Source: Mangifera indica
Taxonomy: Eukaryota > Streptophyta > Magnoliopsida > Sapindales > Anacardiaceae
Assembly (NCBI RefSeq): GCF_011075055.1
Contig: NC_058149.1
Location: 9,306,449-9,370,448 of the forward strand
Reading direction: 5' to 3'
DNA: 64,000 nucleotides
Shown: piece after piece, positions 12,706-26,640 of the stretch
How the letters are laid out: every line of letters begins with the position of its first letter
Position numbering within the stretch: position 1 is the first letter of the stretch
Made by a program: the position numbers and the translations under genes
The notes under the pieces: generated by a model
Told to the model about the DNA's origin: nothing
Database searches by the model: none
The model's input: only the letters and a program-made list of their open reading frames with translations

Positions 12706-12976
12706 AAAAAAAAAGGTATAGAAGTTCTGAGTTAACATATTAGATTTTTCATTGATAATATCTTTTGCCTATTTAAAATCCATCTTATTATCACTGCTTT
12801 TAATGTATAATCTGTTGAAGTAGTGGTTGTTGCATCATGTTTAATGGTTCATAAATTGCCAAGATTGAAGTTCACTTCGGAGAAATGAGAAATTATATTT
12901 GACTTTTTTGTTAATGGTTCTGCGGTTAAGCATTATAACTTTACGTTGTTCAGTGCCTTACAAAACGTGCTTACAG

Positions 12977-14212
12977 GTATCCTCTTTTTTCATCCGTAAT
13001 CTCATTACCCAGGTTTTCTCTTTCATCAATACATCACTTTTAAACAGGTCTGTGATAACAATTTCAGAGTTCTGTTTGCTTCAACCCATGTATCTATATA
13101 GTTTATGCCCGACATATTGAGTATTTTTGTCTCTTTTTTTTTTCTTAGTCTTCTGCCGCGACTGGAGTGTTGCGCATTTTCAAATGAGGAATATGTAAAA
13201 TCTGGTCTGGCAGAATTTGCGATAAGGATAGTCAATGCAACAGAGGAGGTAAATCTGTCTTTTGTAGTAATAACTGCCTGAATACAATAGATTTTGAGTC
13301 TCAGTTATTACATAGTGCAGTTTGCAGGAAGGTTTTGGCATGAGCTAAATTATATTAGACAATCAGTTGGGTTTCTGGCATGAGCAATAGTTTTCCTTAT
13401 TTGATCTTTGAAGATGTAAACCACTGGACTAGTATTTTACAATTGAGGTTCTTTTTGCAACGTCTGTAGGTGATACATCAGAAAAGAAAAATGTCCTTGA
13501 AAGATCTTAGACAGGATCTATGTCTGGTATGCTTATCTAATTCTTTTTCCAGCCTCTCTCAATATGCTGAAGCAAGCACTTCGTAGATGCTTTATAAATT
13601 CCTTTTATTGTGACACTTGAACAGACATTGACAATTAGGCAAATCTATCAGATAAGTACTATATACTGGGATGACAAACATGGCACCCAGAGTGTCAAAT
13701 GAGGCAAGTCAAACAGCCAGCAAGGGAGCATGCAGCAGACAAGTAGCCAAATCAAGAAATTGTGGCATAAAATTATCATATAGTTCACTGAACTAATATT
13801 TATATATATTTTAGTCTATCTTCTTTCTCCATCTATTTAACTGAAGGTAGTTTTCAGATGGTCACACATCTTATGACTGCAATTTTTTCATCACCCATAA
13901 TATTGAATTTATCTGCCAAAAATCTTAAATTTTTGTGATATGTCACCTCCATTGATTGCGAAATTCTATTACATGTTGAAAATTGCTACACTTAATCAAG
14001 TGTCACCATGACTATAGACTAACTATTTTAGGATGCTTTTGTTGTCTTGTCCATATTGCTTTAGTTTGATGAATCATTTTACTTGCAGCGTTCAATTCTC
14101 AACTGAAGACATTGATATGGCGATTCCTGTTATAGATCCTTCAGATATTGAAGTTCCAAAGTTTTTGTCTGAATACCCTTGTGCTCAATTTCTGATCCAG
14201 CTTCAGACATAA
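12977..14212 (+). pseudogene. Class XI myosin, 3' (globular-tail/DIL) fragment
   Basis: Six pieces in order encode the C-terminal cargo-binding (dilute) domain of a plant class XI myosin: 12977-13047 (VSSFFIRNLITQVFSF), 13149-13248 (ECCAFSNEEYVKSGLAE), 13321-13377 (GRFWHELNYIRQSVGF), 13470-13526 (VIHQKRKMSLKDLRQDLC), 13625 to about 13702 (IYWDDKHGTQSV) and 14089-14212 (STEDIDMAIPVIDPSDIEVP, then stop). Intron positions are kept, so it arose by DNA duplication or decay and not by retroposition. It is broken: compared with the usual GTQSVSNE the fifth piece has lost two bases and runs into TGA; the exon ending at 13377 has a GC donor; and the motor, IQ and coiled-coil parts are missing upstream. 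It is a relic and not expected to make a working protein. Confidence 0.85.
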
Positions 14213-14595
14213 ACATTGCGGTGCTTAGTTCAGAAGAATGGCTGCATAATCTTGAGGTCCAGCAATATGTGACGGTTAATGCCCTTTCTATGAATTTAAG
14301 ATCATAGCTTAACAATCATTTTACTTGTAGAAGGCCCCGGTGAATCTGGGATGATCAGAAATCAGTTAGTTTATTATTTGCTAGGCAAGGGAACACTTGA
14401 AGTGGCTTTTCTCCCTTCGGTATATAAATATTCTTCAACTTCATTACTGCAAATGTTGTTTTCAACCATTTTTCTACGTAGTAAAAAGCTTGAAATTTTA
14501 GTTAGTACATAGTGTGGGAAGCACGAAATATGATATGAAAACACAATGCATCCACAAACTTTTTGACAAAAACTTTCTGGTAAAGATTACAAATG

Positions 14596-15559
14596 TCATA
14601 TTAGCTGCTTATGATCAATTTTCTCGCCAGGAAAAGAGCAAAATGAATTTGAGTTTACATCATTTCTACATTGTTCAAAATCTGCCACAGAGTAGGACCG
14701 CCAAGACGATCCTCGTGATCGTGGATGCAGTGGCGGCAATCGTGGTGGAGACCGGGAACTGGAATCATCACTTGTACTAGCGATGCTCTCGGAACTGCTC
14801 ATGGCGACCGCCAGAGCTAACGAGCTCCGGCTAGAGGTGATTGGCCTCTTGCCATTGCCTCGGTTCTTGTCCCATACATGATTGATGGCAAGTACATTTC
14901 TGCGTCTTCTGGTGTATGCATTCTCCTGTTTTGCAATGTCTTTGATTGAACAAGCAGATGATGCTTCTCCTAAACTTGTGAAGGACTTGGATTTGCCGCT
15001 ATAGAAACTAGAAATCCCCCTCCTGCATCCATTATTACAGACCAATTCACTAGTTAGATTCATTTGAACAAATGCAATTTTAGGATCAAATTTTCCATCA
15101 AATCCAGCAATATCCATAAGCAAGTTGATTCATTTGTTTTAATGAAGATGATTACCAAATATAGCCCCTAATAAATAAGGATGCAAAAACCTAGATAACT
15201 AAGTTCTCAATTTGACTTCAATTAATGCCATTTCTCTTCATCAAAATCAAAACTTGTGTGAAGAAACGAAGAAATTTCAAAAACAAAGAGAGAGATGTTA
15301 ACCTCATGGGCAAGACTTCTTCTAACGAATCCATCATATTCAGGGGTCCTTTATAAGAGCTCTGAACCTCGTTCTCCTCTCCATTCTCACCGTCCGATGA
15401 CAGATCGCTGTTCCTTCCGATCGATGACGTGGACGACGAACTACACCAATGGCGTTCCTTTACCTCCTGCTCCTCCGCCGCTGTAGCGTCGGAGACCGGC
15501 GGCACCTCAAAAGTCGCCACCGCGCCACCTCTCAACCCCGAAGGTTCGATCCTATCCAT
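14596..15559 (-). CDS. OXS3-like (OXIDATIVE STRESS 3 family) protein
   Basis: Two exons, 15303-15559 and 14596-15022, encode 227 residues. The ATG at 15559 (MDRIEPSGLRGG) is chosen because the longer frame upstream begins with TTG. The junction is phase 2 and restores MRRGISSFYSGKSKSFTSL at about residues 85-103, the conserved core of the plant OXS3 and OXS3-like proteins. In that family the proteins are small nuclear factors tied to tolerance of heavy-metal and oxidative stress, possibly through chromatin. The rest is low complexity: an acidic, serine-rich N-terminus and a serine-rich stretch (about 135-175) with RRRR and NGKRP basic patches that could serve nuclear import. The gene converges with the dead myosin fragment on the opposite strand. 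The family call is good; which paralogue it is cannot be told. Confidence 0.82.
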
Positions 15560-15691
15560 TGCTATCGACAGCTTCTCAATTCTCGCAAACAAAATTCAAT
15601 AAAACGATCTGTGGAAGAAAACAAGAAAGATTTGATAACGAAGCAGAAAATCAAAAGCCTGATAATTTCCTTGTTTGGATTTGTTGGTTTC

Positions 15692-15701
15692 TTATATATA
15701 C
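15692..15701 (-). promoter_or_regulatory. TATA box of the OXS3-like gene
   Basis: On the minus strand TATATATAAG lies about 130 bp upstream of the chosen ATG at 15559, which would place transcription start near 15665. The position and sequence fit a plant TATA box; there is no direct evidence of use. Confidence 0.5.
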
Positions 15702-16564
15702 AAATACGAGTGGCTAAGACAAAAATATTATTAAAATAAAAGTAAAATAATTATAGCCTTATCCTGATCCACTGGATTGGATAACATTCTTATTTATATA
15801 AAATATCTCCGTCCTGGTGACAATATTAAGGGTAAAATTTTAATTTATATAGAAATTCGAGGGAGAGAATAATAAGGATAATAATTTGTTTCTTAAGATA
15901 AAAAACGAAATAGATAACTCAGCGTACAACCATTTTTAATTAATATTAGAAAGATTAAATCTATAATTAGCAATAAATCCACCAGTGACGAGGAAAGTCT
16001 TCCGGCCTTATCCAAAAACACTTTTAAATTACAAATTTGCCCCCCTGTTTTCATAACTTGGTTTGTTCCAATCATCACCGTCTTTTCTTTCCTGTGGGCT
16101 TGGTTAGGGGTAGCCCTCAACCAAGCTGGTGCAGGTTTAAAAATGGATTTGATTGGAATTTAAATCTAATTAAAGTTAAAAAGTTCAGTTCACTTTAAAA
16201 TCAGATCAAATTTTAAGTTAAAGTGAGTCCGGCTTATTCTAATTTTTAAATTAGTTAAATAATTTGATTTAACTTAAATTTAACATATGATTTTAAATTA
16301 TATAAAGTAATTATTAAAATAATTTTATTTTGTCAAATGAATAGAAACTATAAATTTGAGCAATAGATTTAACCCGTAAATTTGAAATAAACTCAAATTA
16401 AATTTAAATTGAATCATTTTTATTTGAATTAAACTTAAATCATTTTTAATATTAACTCAATAAACTCGAACAAAACTTAAATTCAATTATTTTTTGTTAA
16501 AATCAAATTCGATTCAAAGGGTATTCATTCGGTTAATTCATATCTTAATATTTGATCAAACAAT
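15702..16564. other. AT-rich spacer upstream of the OXS3-like gene
   Basis: No gene seen. The part from about 16130 to 16560 is very AT-rich with many TTTAAATT/AATTTAAA words and looks like old repeat DNA, but I could not define ends. Confidence 0.4.
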
Positions 16565-16730
16565 AAAACTATATATATATATATATAATTTAAGTATAGA
16601 AATAATATATTATTATATAATTTGATAACTCTAAATAAAAAATAAAATAATATTTAATTATATAATAATATATTATTTATATATATTTAAATTGTGTATA
16701 AAAAAATTATGTGTATATATAGTATTGATA
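16565..16730. mobile_element. AT-rich palindromic MITE-like copy (family 2)
   Basis: The core TTGATAACTCTAAATAAAAA followed by TAAAATAATATTTAATTATA matches the palindromic core shared by many copies in this window (29560, 34262, 44555, 49205 and others). A (TA)n run borders it on the left. Ends are diffuse. Confidence 0.5.
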
Positions 16731-16739
16731 GAGAAAAAA

Positions 16740-17100
16740 TTAATTTCTGTAGTTCTTGTTTTGAAGTATTGGCTTAAGCCGGCTCTTGATGAGCGGCTCG
16801 TGTGTGTGTTTTTTATTACCGTTAGAAACGACGGCGTTTGGATCGAATCAAGCCGGAGGATCTTCTGGTAGGCCCATTGTCCGGATGTGGGGTCTATAAC
16901 GATGCAACAACTTGATAGAGAATGATTATCATAGGACCACGTGTCAAAGTAGTTGAAATCTAATCGCATTCGTAATTCAAATCTTCTTTTTCACGTGACG
17001 ACGACTCATATTCTCGACCACTTTTCTCCCTTACTCGCGACAGTTGATTGAGATTAGCTACTCGCGCTATATAACCTTGCTTTATTATCTTTTGTTTTTA
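16740..17100 (+). promoter_or_regulatory. Promoter-like segment with two G-boxes and a TATA box, no gene
   Basis: This stretch is much richer in G+C than its surroundings. On the plus strand it has CACGTG at 16938-16943 (as CCACGTGTC, an ABRE/G-box form), a second CACGTG at 16992-16997 followed by GACGACGACTCA, and CTATATAACC at 17067-17076 some 70 bp further on. This order looks like a plant core promoter. The first ATG after it (about 17144) opens a very short frame only, and a transposon begins near 17368. It may be an orphan promoter, or drive a non-coding RNA. Confidence 0.4.
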
Positions 17101-17367
17101 AAAAATTATTGGATATTTTGGGTGACCGGAAGAATAACAAAGCAATGCCTCCAATGGGGCAACATTTTATAATTCATTTATTTTTATAATCCAAAGAAAG
17201 AATAAGCTCTCATAAATTCTATTTGGTCTCTCCACCATGTGTCAATGCTCTATGGAAAGTTCTGGAATTTCAATACTATTTAAATAACATAATAGTTTTC
17301 TATAAATTAATTAAAATAACTTAATTTTGTGAAGACTAAAGGATTTCAATCACAATTTTTATATCCT

Positions 17368-18037
17368 GCGAATATCTATATTATTTACATATTAAATATG
17401 TTTAAATTTTTTTTTTTTGAATCCAAAATATATTAAATACATATTTTATATTTTTTGTATTAAATATAAATTATATGTTATATTTTATATTTATTATATT
17501 TTTAAAATTTTGACTAAACTTAAAGTACAAAATTATTTCTTTTATTTTCAATTATTTACTAAAATATTACTGTCGGTTAAAAAAAAAACTCAACATCATT
17601 TTATTTTTAATTCTCAATTCTAATTTTATGTTTTCCTCTTTGTAGTCTGTAGAAAGATTCATTTTGATTTAAAATTTGAAATCTAAGCTAATTAATTTGT
17701 TTGTTTTTTTCAATTGGTTGGTACATCACTTATTGTATAAAGAATTTCGATTATATATTATGTTATATTAGGTTTAATAGTTAATTAAATACTTTACATT
17801 TGAATTATTATATTAACTTTTAATATAAGATTCGTGAAAATATTAAAATTATTTTATATTATCGTATTTTTAAAAACATATTATTGACGATGTGTCGTAT
17901 TAAACTTATATTTACATGTTTCATACTTTTCCCATATACAAATTTTAGAAATATTTTTTTACAAACATATTTTTTATTATTTATAGTATTATATCTATAT
18001 AATTTGCATACCTAATTTTTTGGGTTTCGGTATCTAC
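17368..18037 (+). mobile_element. TAA-target MITE (family 3), diverged copy
   Basis: About 650 bp aligns base for base, with perhaps one change in five, to the better preserved copy at 58066-58725. Shared landmarks include GAATCCAAAA near the left, ACTAAACTTAAA, TTAGTTAATTAAATACTTTA-like runs, ACAAACATATTTTTTATTAT and the right end GGTATCTAC followed by TAA. The left end is worn and set by comparison with the other copy. There is no coding capacity. Confidence 0.65.
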
Positions 18038-19360
18038 TAACTATGATTTATACAATATAGGGATATGTCAAAATTTCAAATTAATATTCATTTTACTCTC
18101 CCATACCACTTTAAAAACCTTATTTGTTGAATACTTTTTTATCTAAAATTTTATTTAAACTTTATTATCTTTATTTATACTATTAGTTGTTATGTAAAAT
18201 ATATAGATTTTTTCGATAGAATTGAGATAAGAATTATAAGAATGATTAATTATATGTAGTTATTTTGTTAATTCTTGTTATTTGTAGTTAATTTTAGATT
18301 TAAGAATAGTTTAATTATTTCAAATTTACATTTTCACGAATTATTAATTTGATTTTGAGTTATAATTTATGAAAAAAAACTATCGAAATAGAGTGTACGT
18401 GTATTTTGGTTAGAGTAGACATGATATCCCTAATAAAATTAGGTTATTTTAATAATATTTCAAATTTAAAAAGCCAGCTTGCTCTTTCGACAAAATTAAA
18501 GGTCAAGACAAAAAGTACCACTTATTAAGCTAGTTGAGCCCAATGACTATCCCCACCTACCTTTGACGAAATAACATGTTCCACACATCAAGTTTGAAAA
18601 TTTCATTGTGTTAATTTTTATTTTTTTATAAAGTTGGTGAAAAATTAAAAAAATATATATATCATTTGTTTTTATTGAAGCTAAATAATAGTTTCCCTCA
18701 TTTCCCCTTCTAAACAAATTTTATATTTTTTGTCAACCAACTTTGAACTTTTTATGACTTTGTGACTGTGTCCTCCTGCTACTACTTATTTTCAACTCTA
18801 TGCACAATTTTTTGGCATTGATACTCTTGCTCACTGCCAATACGATATAAATCTATCAAATCTTGTTACCACTTTTCACCCAAGTTTGACGTTGACGAGC
18901 TTTGTTTTGGTCGAAACTTGTCATTTCCATAAACTTTGAGAGACCTCACCATCGACACAACCACTAAGCACATCCAAATCCGTTGGCTCCCTTTGGATGT
19001 TTTTCAAAGGCCAATAAATGAAAATGAAGAAAGGAAAAGAAAAGGATCATGGAAAGAAAAAATATATAGTAGCTAAAATGAAAAAAGTAATTTGTTCGTA
19101 CTATTAGAATTGTAAGTGATATTAATTTTATTATACATTGTACAGTGATAAAAATACCTTTTCACCACTAAAATTAATATTTGACTTTGACAAATGAATG
19201 AAAAATGAACTTTTCAAATTTAAACAGGGAGAAAATCATTTCATCAAAGTTCAAGTGGAAAATTTTATTTGGCCAACCAATAGGTTAATCTTGGAGGGTA
19301 GAATAGTGATAAACCTTGATATGTATTCAAAACTCTTTTTAAAATATATAAAATTAGATT
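18038..19360. other. AT-rich spacer, no feature recognised
   Basis: I see no gene or bounded repeat. The short segment at 18470-18990 is less AT-rich but has no usable frame on either strand. Confidence 0.4.
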
Positions 19361-20095
19361 AAGTTATATTTTCCCACCCGAGGATTTGCCTAAAAACATT
19401 TTTCTAGCCCTTAATGATATAAATAACACTTTCTCACTAAAAATCAAATTATATTAACAAAAAAAGAAACAGTGTTAAGATATAAAATTACCATATTATC
19501 CATAACTATTTAACTTTTTAAATATTCCGATATCAATCCCAAATTAATAAAAATTAAAACAAACTATTTAAATATTCAAATTTACATTAAAACCCTCTTC
19601 CTTCTCATTTTCCTTCACCAACACTCTTTGCTTCCTTGGAACCTAGCCAACACTCACTTCTGACTAGTCGTCTCTAGTGTTGATTCGACTTCTATAGATA
19701 CTATCAATGTTGATCTATCCATCTCCCGATTAATCCCCTAATAATATTGTTGTTTCCATCTCATTTAATGTCAATGAAATCTAGTAGCATATCTTATACA
19801 TTAAGCTCCTCTTTCACAACTCCCTCCAACCTCGATTGTAACTTTTGGCAACTCATCCGAACTGATATCAATCTTTTCCACTCTATTTAGCATTGACTTT
19901 ATTGTTTGTGATGGTGAGATTACAACCGAATGATGACAACAGTTGTAGGAGTGTAAATGTAAGTTTTTAAACTTATCAAAAGGTCAAACTATAATATTTA
20001 AAATGCATAGATATGATATGTAAAATGGTTATTTTTTCTTGCCCCATTAATTTTTATTAGATTTTGGGAGAGAATGTGTCATTTAGCTAGAACAA
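19361..20095. mobile_element. Inverted-repeat element of another type
   Basis: The left part (CACTTTCTCACTAAAAATCA followed by AAAAAAGAAACA, about 19428-19475) reappears inverted at 20030-20085 (CACATTCTCTCCCAAAATCT on the minus strand), giving arms of about 60-90 bp around a 550-bp core. It carries a CCCACCCGAGG word near the left end that recalls family 1, but the subterminal sequence differs. Ends are approximate and no coding region is present. Confidence 0.4.
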
Positions 20096-20825
20096 TATTA
20101 GTGGATTGTATAGAATGATGAGACTTTAGGATAGCAAATAAGGTCTCTTCAACACATAACTTTGTAATCATTGTGTTAAAATCCAAGAAGTCATTTCTGT
20201 ACCATATAAAGGATTAAAGTAATTCAAAACAATGAATTAATGTCATAATAAGTCGATAAACTCAACATTTATCTCATTCAGTATCATAAAATGTGACATC
20301 ACGAGGATTATATCATTTTGGTTTAAACGGTGATAACTGATCTTATAAAGTAATCAGCTTAGAGACAGATTTATTAATAGATCATCATAGTTTTTTATAC
20401 ATACGACTAAGATTATTATAAAGTTAAATCAACTAATGACATAGGTACTGGAATAACATTTAGCAAGCAGGTACCATACTTTTTAATAGTCTCGAGATAC
20501 CCAAATTATAATTTGATGGATGGAATGCAATCATGCCGAAACAATGAAATACTTTGATAGTTTTTATTGTTTCATTCTTTAAGCATCTCAACATAATTGA
20601 ATCTCTTTTTGTCTTTTCTTTGGACTAGTTTGGCCTTATCACCAATAATATAACATTATAATTTTCAACCTTTTAAGAAAATTAAATATTTCTTGGGCCC
20701 AAATAAAATAGATAAACCCATTAGTATGGTACCAATATGTTGTGAGGTCTCTGGTCTCTCCGTTGAACTAAAAGACAACTCCAAGCACAAACATAAACAA
20801 TTCGATAACCACTAATAAGATGATA
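20096..20825. other. AT-rich spacer, no feature recognised
   Basis: No coding region, RNA gene or bounded repeat seen on either strand. Confidence 0.4.
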
Positions 20826-20990
20826 GCCCAACACAATTAATATGAAATATCCAATAGCAATCCATGCCCAACACAATCAAAATGATATAAATCTAATAAC
20901 AATCCAAGCCCAACACAATCGATATGCAATATCCAACCAAAATCCGAGCCCAACTTAGCTTATATGCAATTGAAGCCCAATTCAATAGTA
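20826..20990. repeat. Minisatellite, about 40-bp unit, roughly four copies
   Basis: Units begin with GCCCAACACAAT-like words at 20826, 20866, 20908 and 20948, spaced 40, 42 and 40 bp, with a shortened fifth start at 20975. Each unit continues as TATGNAATATCCAAT-like sequence and ends near ATCCAAG. The units differ from each other at many positions, so the array is old. Confidence 0.75.
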
Positions 20991-21884
20991 ATCCATCATC
21001 CAGGCCAATATCCATCACCCATAATAAAAATACTTCCAAAGATTTAAAACATTTCAAATTCAATAGCCCAAAATAATATTTCCAAAAAAAAAAAAAACCA
21101 TAGTATTTGATATCAAACTCATTCAATATATTGAACAAACAATCCAGGTATTGGAGAAGGAACCTATCACCATCTGAGATCTAAGAGTGTTTTGGAACAA
21201 TCGTTGATTGTTAGAAAAGAGATCAAACGAGGGAAAATGAAAAATATATCTATTTTGTCATTGGAAAAACAATCATCGACTTTATAATCGGAAAAGAGGA
21301 CGATATATGTTTTGTCATCGAAAGTCTGCACTAGCAGACGCACCTATTGATGGCTAGAAAAGGAAAGAACAACAAAAAAAATATTATACAATGCCAGAAC
21401 TAATGACTAACCGGTGAGAGGGGATCCACAAAGACACACATTTATGATCCGAAAAGGGAGAAATCAACACAGAAAAATGATTAACCGACCATAAATAAAA
21501 TATTCCTTTTGTGTGGGGTAGCAATGAAAGTCCTCAAAAGTCAGAGGTGACAACTATACTTAGAAAAATATTGAGACTTTGAGACCCTTGTTTCAGGAAT
21601 AAGATAGGCTGTTTTTAAGAAAATTAAATTTTCATAATATATTCTATCAAAGCAAAAAAGTATATTTACTCTTGTTGACGCCGATATTGATTTTGTGGAA
21701 ATTACAATTCCCCCGTGAATTCTGATTCATCGCCAGAATAAAGAGGCCTCATCTCCAAAGTTGGGAGTCACATTGGGCTTCAAGCACACGAGACATTTGC
21801 ATGGTTTCAATGAGTACACCGAGCACACCATTTTGTTCCCTGCTGTCGTAGGTACGACCAACGTATGGCCTTTGTGGTTATAGT
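20991..21884. other. Spacer with a less AT-rich island, no gene assigned
   Basis: Mostly AT-rich. The stretch 21710-21880 is noticeably richer in G+C (CCATCGCCAGAA-type and GAGTACACCGAGCACACC words) and could be a worn exon or old insertion, but neither strand gives a continuous frame I recognise. Confidence 0.3.
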
Positions 21885-22220
21885 AGCCGAATCATAAATG
21901 TATTATTTATTAAAATTTAATTTTTTATATTATATATCAATTATTGTATAATATAGTATAATATAACATTTAAAAAATAAAAAAATAATTGATAAATCAT
22001 TTTTTTTTAAAAAAATCATAACAACTCTTAAAAGTCTAAAATTTCTTATATATATTCTCATTATATAATAATTTTTTTCTTTTAAAAATGTTTCAATCTA
22101 TATCGATTATATGTATCGTATTATATGATATATTCACTATATCATATTAAATTGATATATCTTATGATACATATTATTTTTTATCTGTATCGTATTATAT
22201 CGTATTAGAGATTTTCATGG
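21885..22220 (-). mobile_element. ATACGATA-rich repeat (family 4), reverse copy
   Basis: On the minus strand this segment is rich in ATACGATA/ATATCA words, followed by GAAACATTTTTAAAAG, TTAGACTTTTAAGAGTTGTT and an end at ATTCGGCTACTATAACC. The same order occurs forward at 45780-46205 and 57735-58045, whose ends read AATTCAACTACCATGAA and GATTCGACTACTGTAATG. There is no coding region, so it is a non-autonomous repeat of unknown class. Confidence 0.55.
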
Positions 22221-22452
22221 TAGATAAGAAGTTTTAGGTTAATACATTTAAGAAAGATTATTTAGATTAGGATATGGTTTATAAAGGAAAGATTGAATAA
22301 GATATAAATTGAGTACACTTTTAAGAACACTGCAATCTAAATCTCCCCGTACAAAATTTAAACGGGGAGCTTCTTAAGAATGGCACATGTAATCAAAATT
22401 TAAAAATCAAATCAAAATAATTGATGTTCAAAAAGATGACTGATCAAATTAG

Positions 22453-24487
<2,035 letters not shown>

Positions 24488-24580
24488 TTAACTAAAATAG
24501 AAGCTGGTAGAAAATATTATTCAGAGGGAATAGGATACAATGAGAAGCTTTGAATGATTGAAGACTCGAATAGCTTCGAA

Positions 24581-24587
24581 TTATATA
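24581..24587 (-). promoter_or_regulatory. TATA box of the endoglucanase gene
   Basis: Minus-strand TATATAA lies 109-115 bp upstream of the ATG at 24472. CCAAT on the plus strand (24593-24597) sits just upstream. This would put transcription start near 24550. Inferred from sequence and position only. Confidence 0.5.
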
Positions 24588-24944
24588 CAAAGCCAATGGA
24601 AATATGGAGCTTCCTCTTTTCTGTTTTTAGTTTTTAATGTTTCAATGGCGGTAAAGCTGTGGCCAAGGAAAGTTAAAAAGTGAATAGCCATTAATGGAGT
24701 GGGAAATATTTTGTTCATTGCTTTGAGGGGTTCAGTTTTTGGTAGGTTTCATTAATTTCTATAATTAAAATCAAATTAAGAATATTTTTAGCCAACTTCC
24801 TTTAAAATTTCCAAATTTTAAGCTCCAAAGATTTAGTTATATATCAGATAATTATAATTAATGGATATTTTTTCTAAATTATATTAATTTACCAATAATA
24901 TATTAATTTATATTCTTAGAGCCCCACCCAAGCAATTAGGATAA

Positions 24945-25090
24945 TTTTAAGTCACTCATTCTTGAGATAGCTGCTGTTGTTAAGATGGTAATTACCTAAA
25001 TCCCTCTTTTAAAAAAATGGGGGAAGACAATAAAGTTTCTAGAAGCTCAAACTAAATATAGAATTTTATAATTAAATTTTAGTAAGTATG
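24945..25090. repeat. Diverged direct repeat, copy A (pairs with 27005-27175)
   Basis: AAGTCACTCATT, GTAATTA, TTTCTAGAAGCTCAAACTA and TAGAATTTT followed by ATTAAATTTT occur in the same order and orientation at 27005-27175. The two copies flank about 2 kb that contains a dead hAT transposase and a piece of family 3. Identity is moderate with small gaps. Confidence 0.6.
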
Positions 25091-25189
25091 AACCCTAGTT
25101 ACTAAATATAGAAATGACAAAAAAAAAGTACAAAAATTATATGAGTATAATCTGATAAATGGAGAAAAATACATTTGTAAAAAAATGAT

Positions 25190-25345
25190 AATAAAATTTG
25201 AATACAAAAAAGATAAGAAACGTATGTACACGGGTTTAATATGACAAATCGTCAATAATATATTTCTAAAACTTAAACAATATCAATAATAATTTTAATA
25301 TTTTTCACAAATCTTCTAATTAAAATCAATATAATAATTTATATA
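25190..25345 (-). mobile_element. Family 3 MITE fragment, reverse orientation
   Basis: Read on the minus strand, this matches the middle of the family 3 element: GTGAAAAATATTAAAATTAT, then ATATTATTGACGATTTGTCA and a run ending near AAACCCGTGT. It corresponds to about 17815-17935. Neither end of the element is present, so it is an internal fragment. Confidence 0.6.
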
Positions 25346-25492
25346 TATATTAATTATTGATATTGACAACATTCAAACAACAAACACATAATTAAACTAG
25401 AGTTTCAAACACAACACAATCAAGATCCAAATGGTAGTCCATAACATAAAATATATATAAACAAACAATAAAAACTCAAAAAGGGACACCAT

Positions 25493-26640
25493 CTAGTTCC
25501 AAGAAAGGTTATCATAATTCATCAAGTCATCTATGTAAGCCTTAGTGCTTGGTATAGAATCAAAATCTTCATCTATATGAATTTCTTCATAATTTGGAAG
25601 TTGCCCCAAATTATCAAGATCTATAGGTTTTAAGTCATGAATCATGGTGGAAGTGAATTTATCTAACATCATCATATTTATCGTCACATACACTAATGTA
25701 TCTAGCATTTCTTGTAACAACCTATTCTTCTTCTTCTTCTTTTTTTGAGCAGCTCCAATTTCTTTCACCCGATGAAGTTCTACAAGGTTGACTCAAAATT
25801 CAAACAACATACTTCTTGAGCATAGGAAGATCATTCCCATTGTAATCTCACCACTCTGCTACAAATGACATAAAAAACTTTTTTTAAATACAAAAAGAGA
25901 AGTAATGCATAGAAAAGAAATTCAAAATTTTTAAACTTACAATGATGACTTGTTGCAAACATTGTTTTTGATATAGAGGTAAATAATGTAGATGTTCTAT
26001 TATGATATAATTGAAACTCTCTCATAAATGTCAACTTTCCTCTACTATAATCATGTTTTCATTAATATAATTGATATCATCTTTCATCCCTCTATCCTAT
26101 TTAAAATTTTCAAAAAAAATAAGATGGACTAAGAAAGGTAGCTATAATATGTATTTGATGAATGATGTTGTTGACCTGATGATTCTTAAATAATTCCCAA
26201 ATATGTATGCACTTGTTTGTCTCACTATTACATCGTTTCTTAATTGAAACTTTTTCTTTCATTATTGCTTCATATAAGTCACCACCAGTAGATTCATCAC
26301 TATCAACCAACAAATAACTCAAATTACGGACTCAAGAATATTTTTAACATCCTTTTTTTAAACTCAAAAATCACTTTAAATAATTTCAGTAACCATTTAA
26401 CCTAATTTGGTCTTATAATAAATAAAACCCCTCCATTCAAATAAAGCAACAAAGAGAGGAAGTTCATTCTCCAAATCCAACACAGATTGAAGCATTAGAA
26501 AGTTTGAAGCAAATCTTGTGGCACAAGTTTGATCTGCTTGTATATTTTGACTAAAAGAGTTAATTGTCTACCTAAATTAACCATTTCAAGAAATGGCTTC
26601 ATTGTTATTACTACTGTATTGAAGGAATTAAAAATTGAAG
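25493..26640 (-). pseudogene. hAT-superfamily transposase, C-terminal half, dead
   Basis: Minus-strand frames, broken by stops and frameshifts, follow the order of plant hAT transposases. TCATRFASNFLMLQSVLD (about 26540-26440) matches the TRFAT segment. LLVDSDESTGGDLYEAI then FLSPSYFF (26320-26110) matches the LVDGxxKPxMGYLYEAM...LNPxFFY segment. An SSGERNWSCSKK segment and then NRLLQEMLDTLVYV with PIDLDNLGQLPNYEE (25770-25493) matches the dimerisation region. The N-terminal zinc finger and most of the catalytic half are missing, and I did not find terminal inverted repeats. It is an old, inactive insertion flanked by diverged direct repeats. Confidence 0.75.

Noticed and set aside
21710..21880. 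A lone exon in a GC-richer island
   Set aside because: No continuous frame with matching splice sites and no recognisable residues on either strand.
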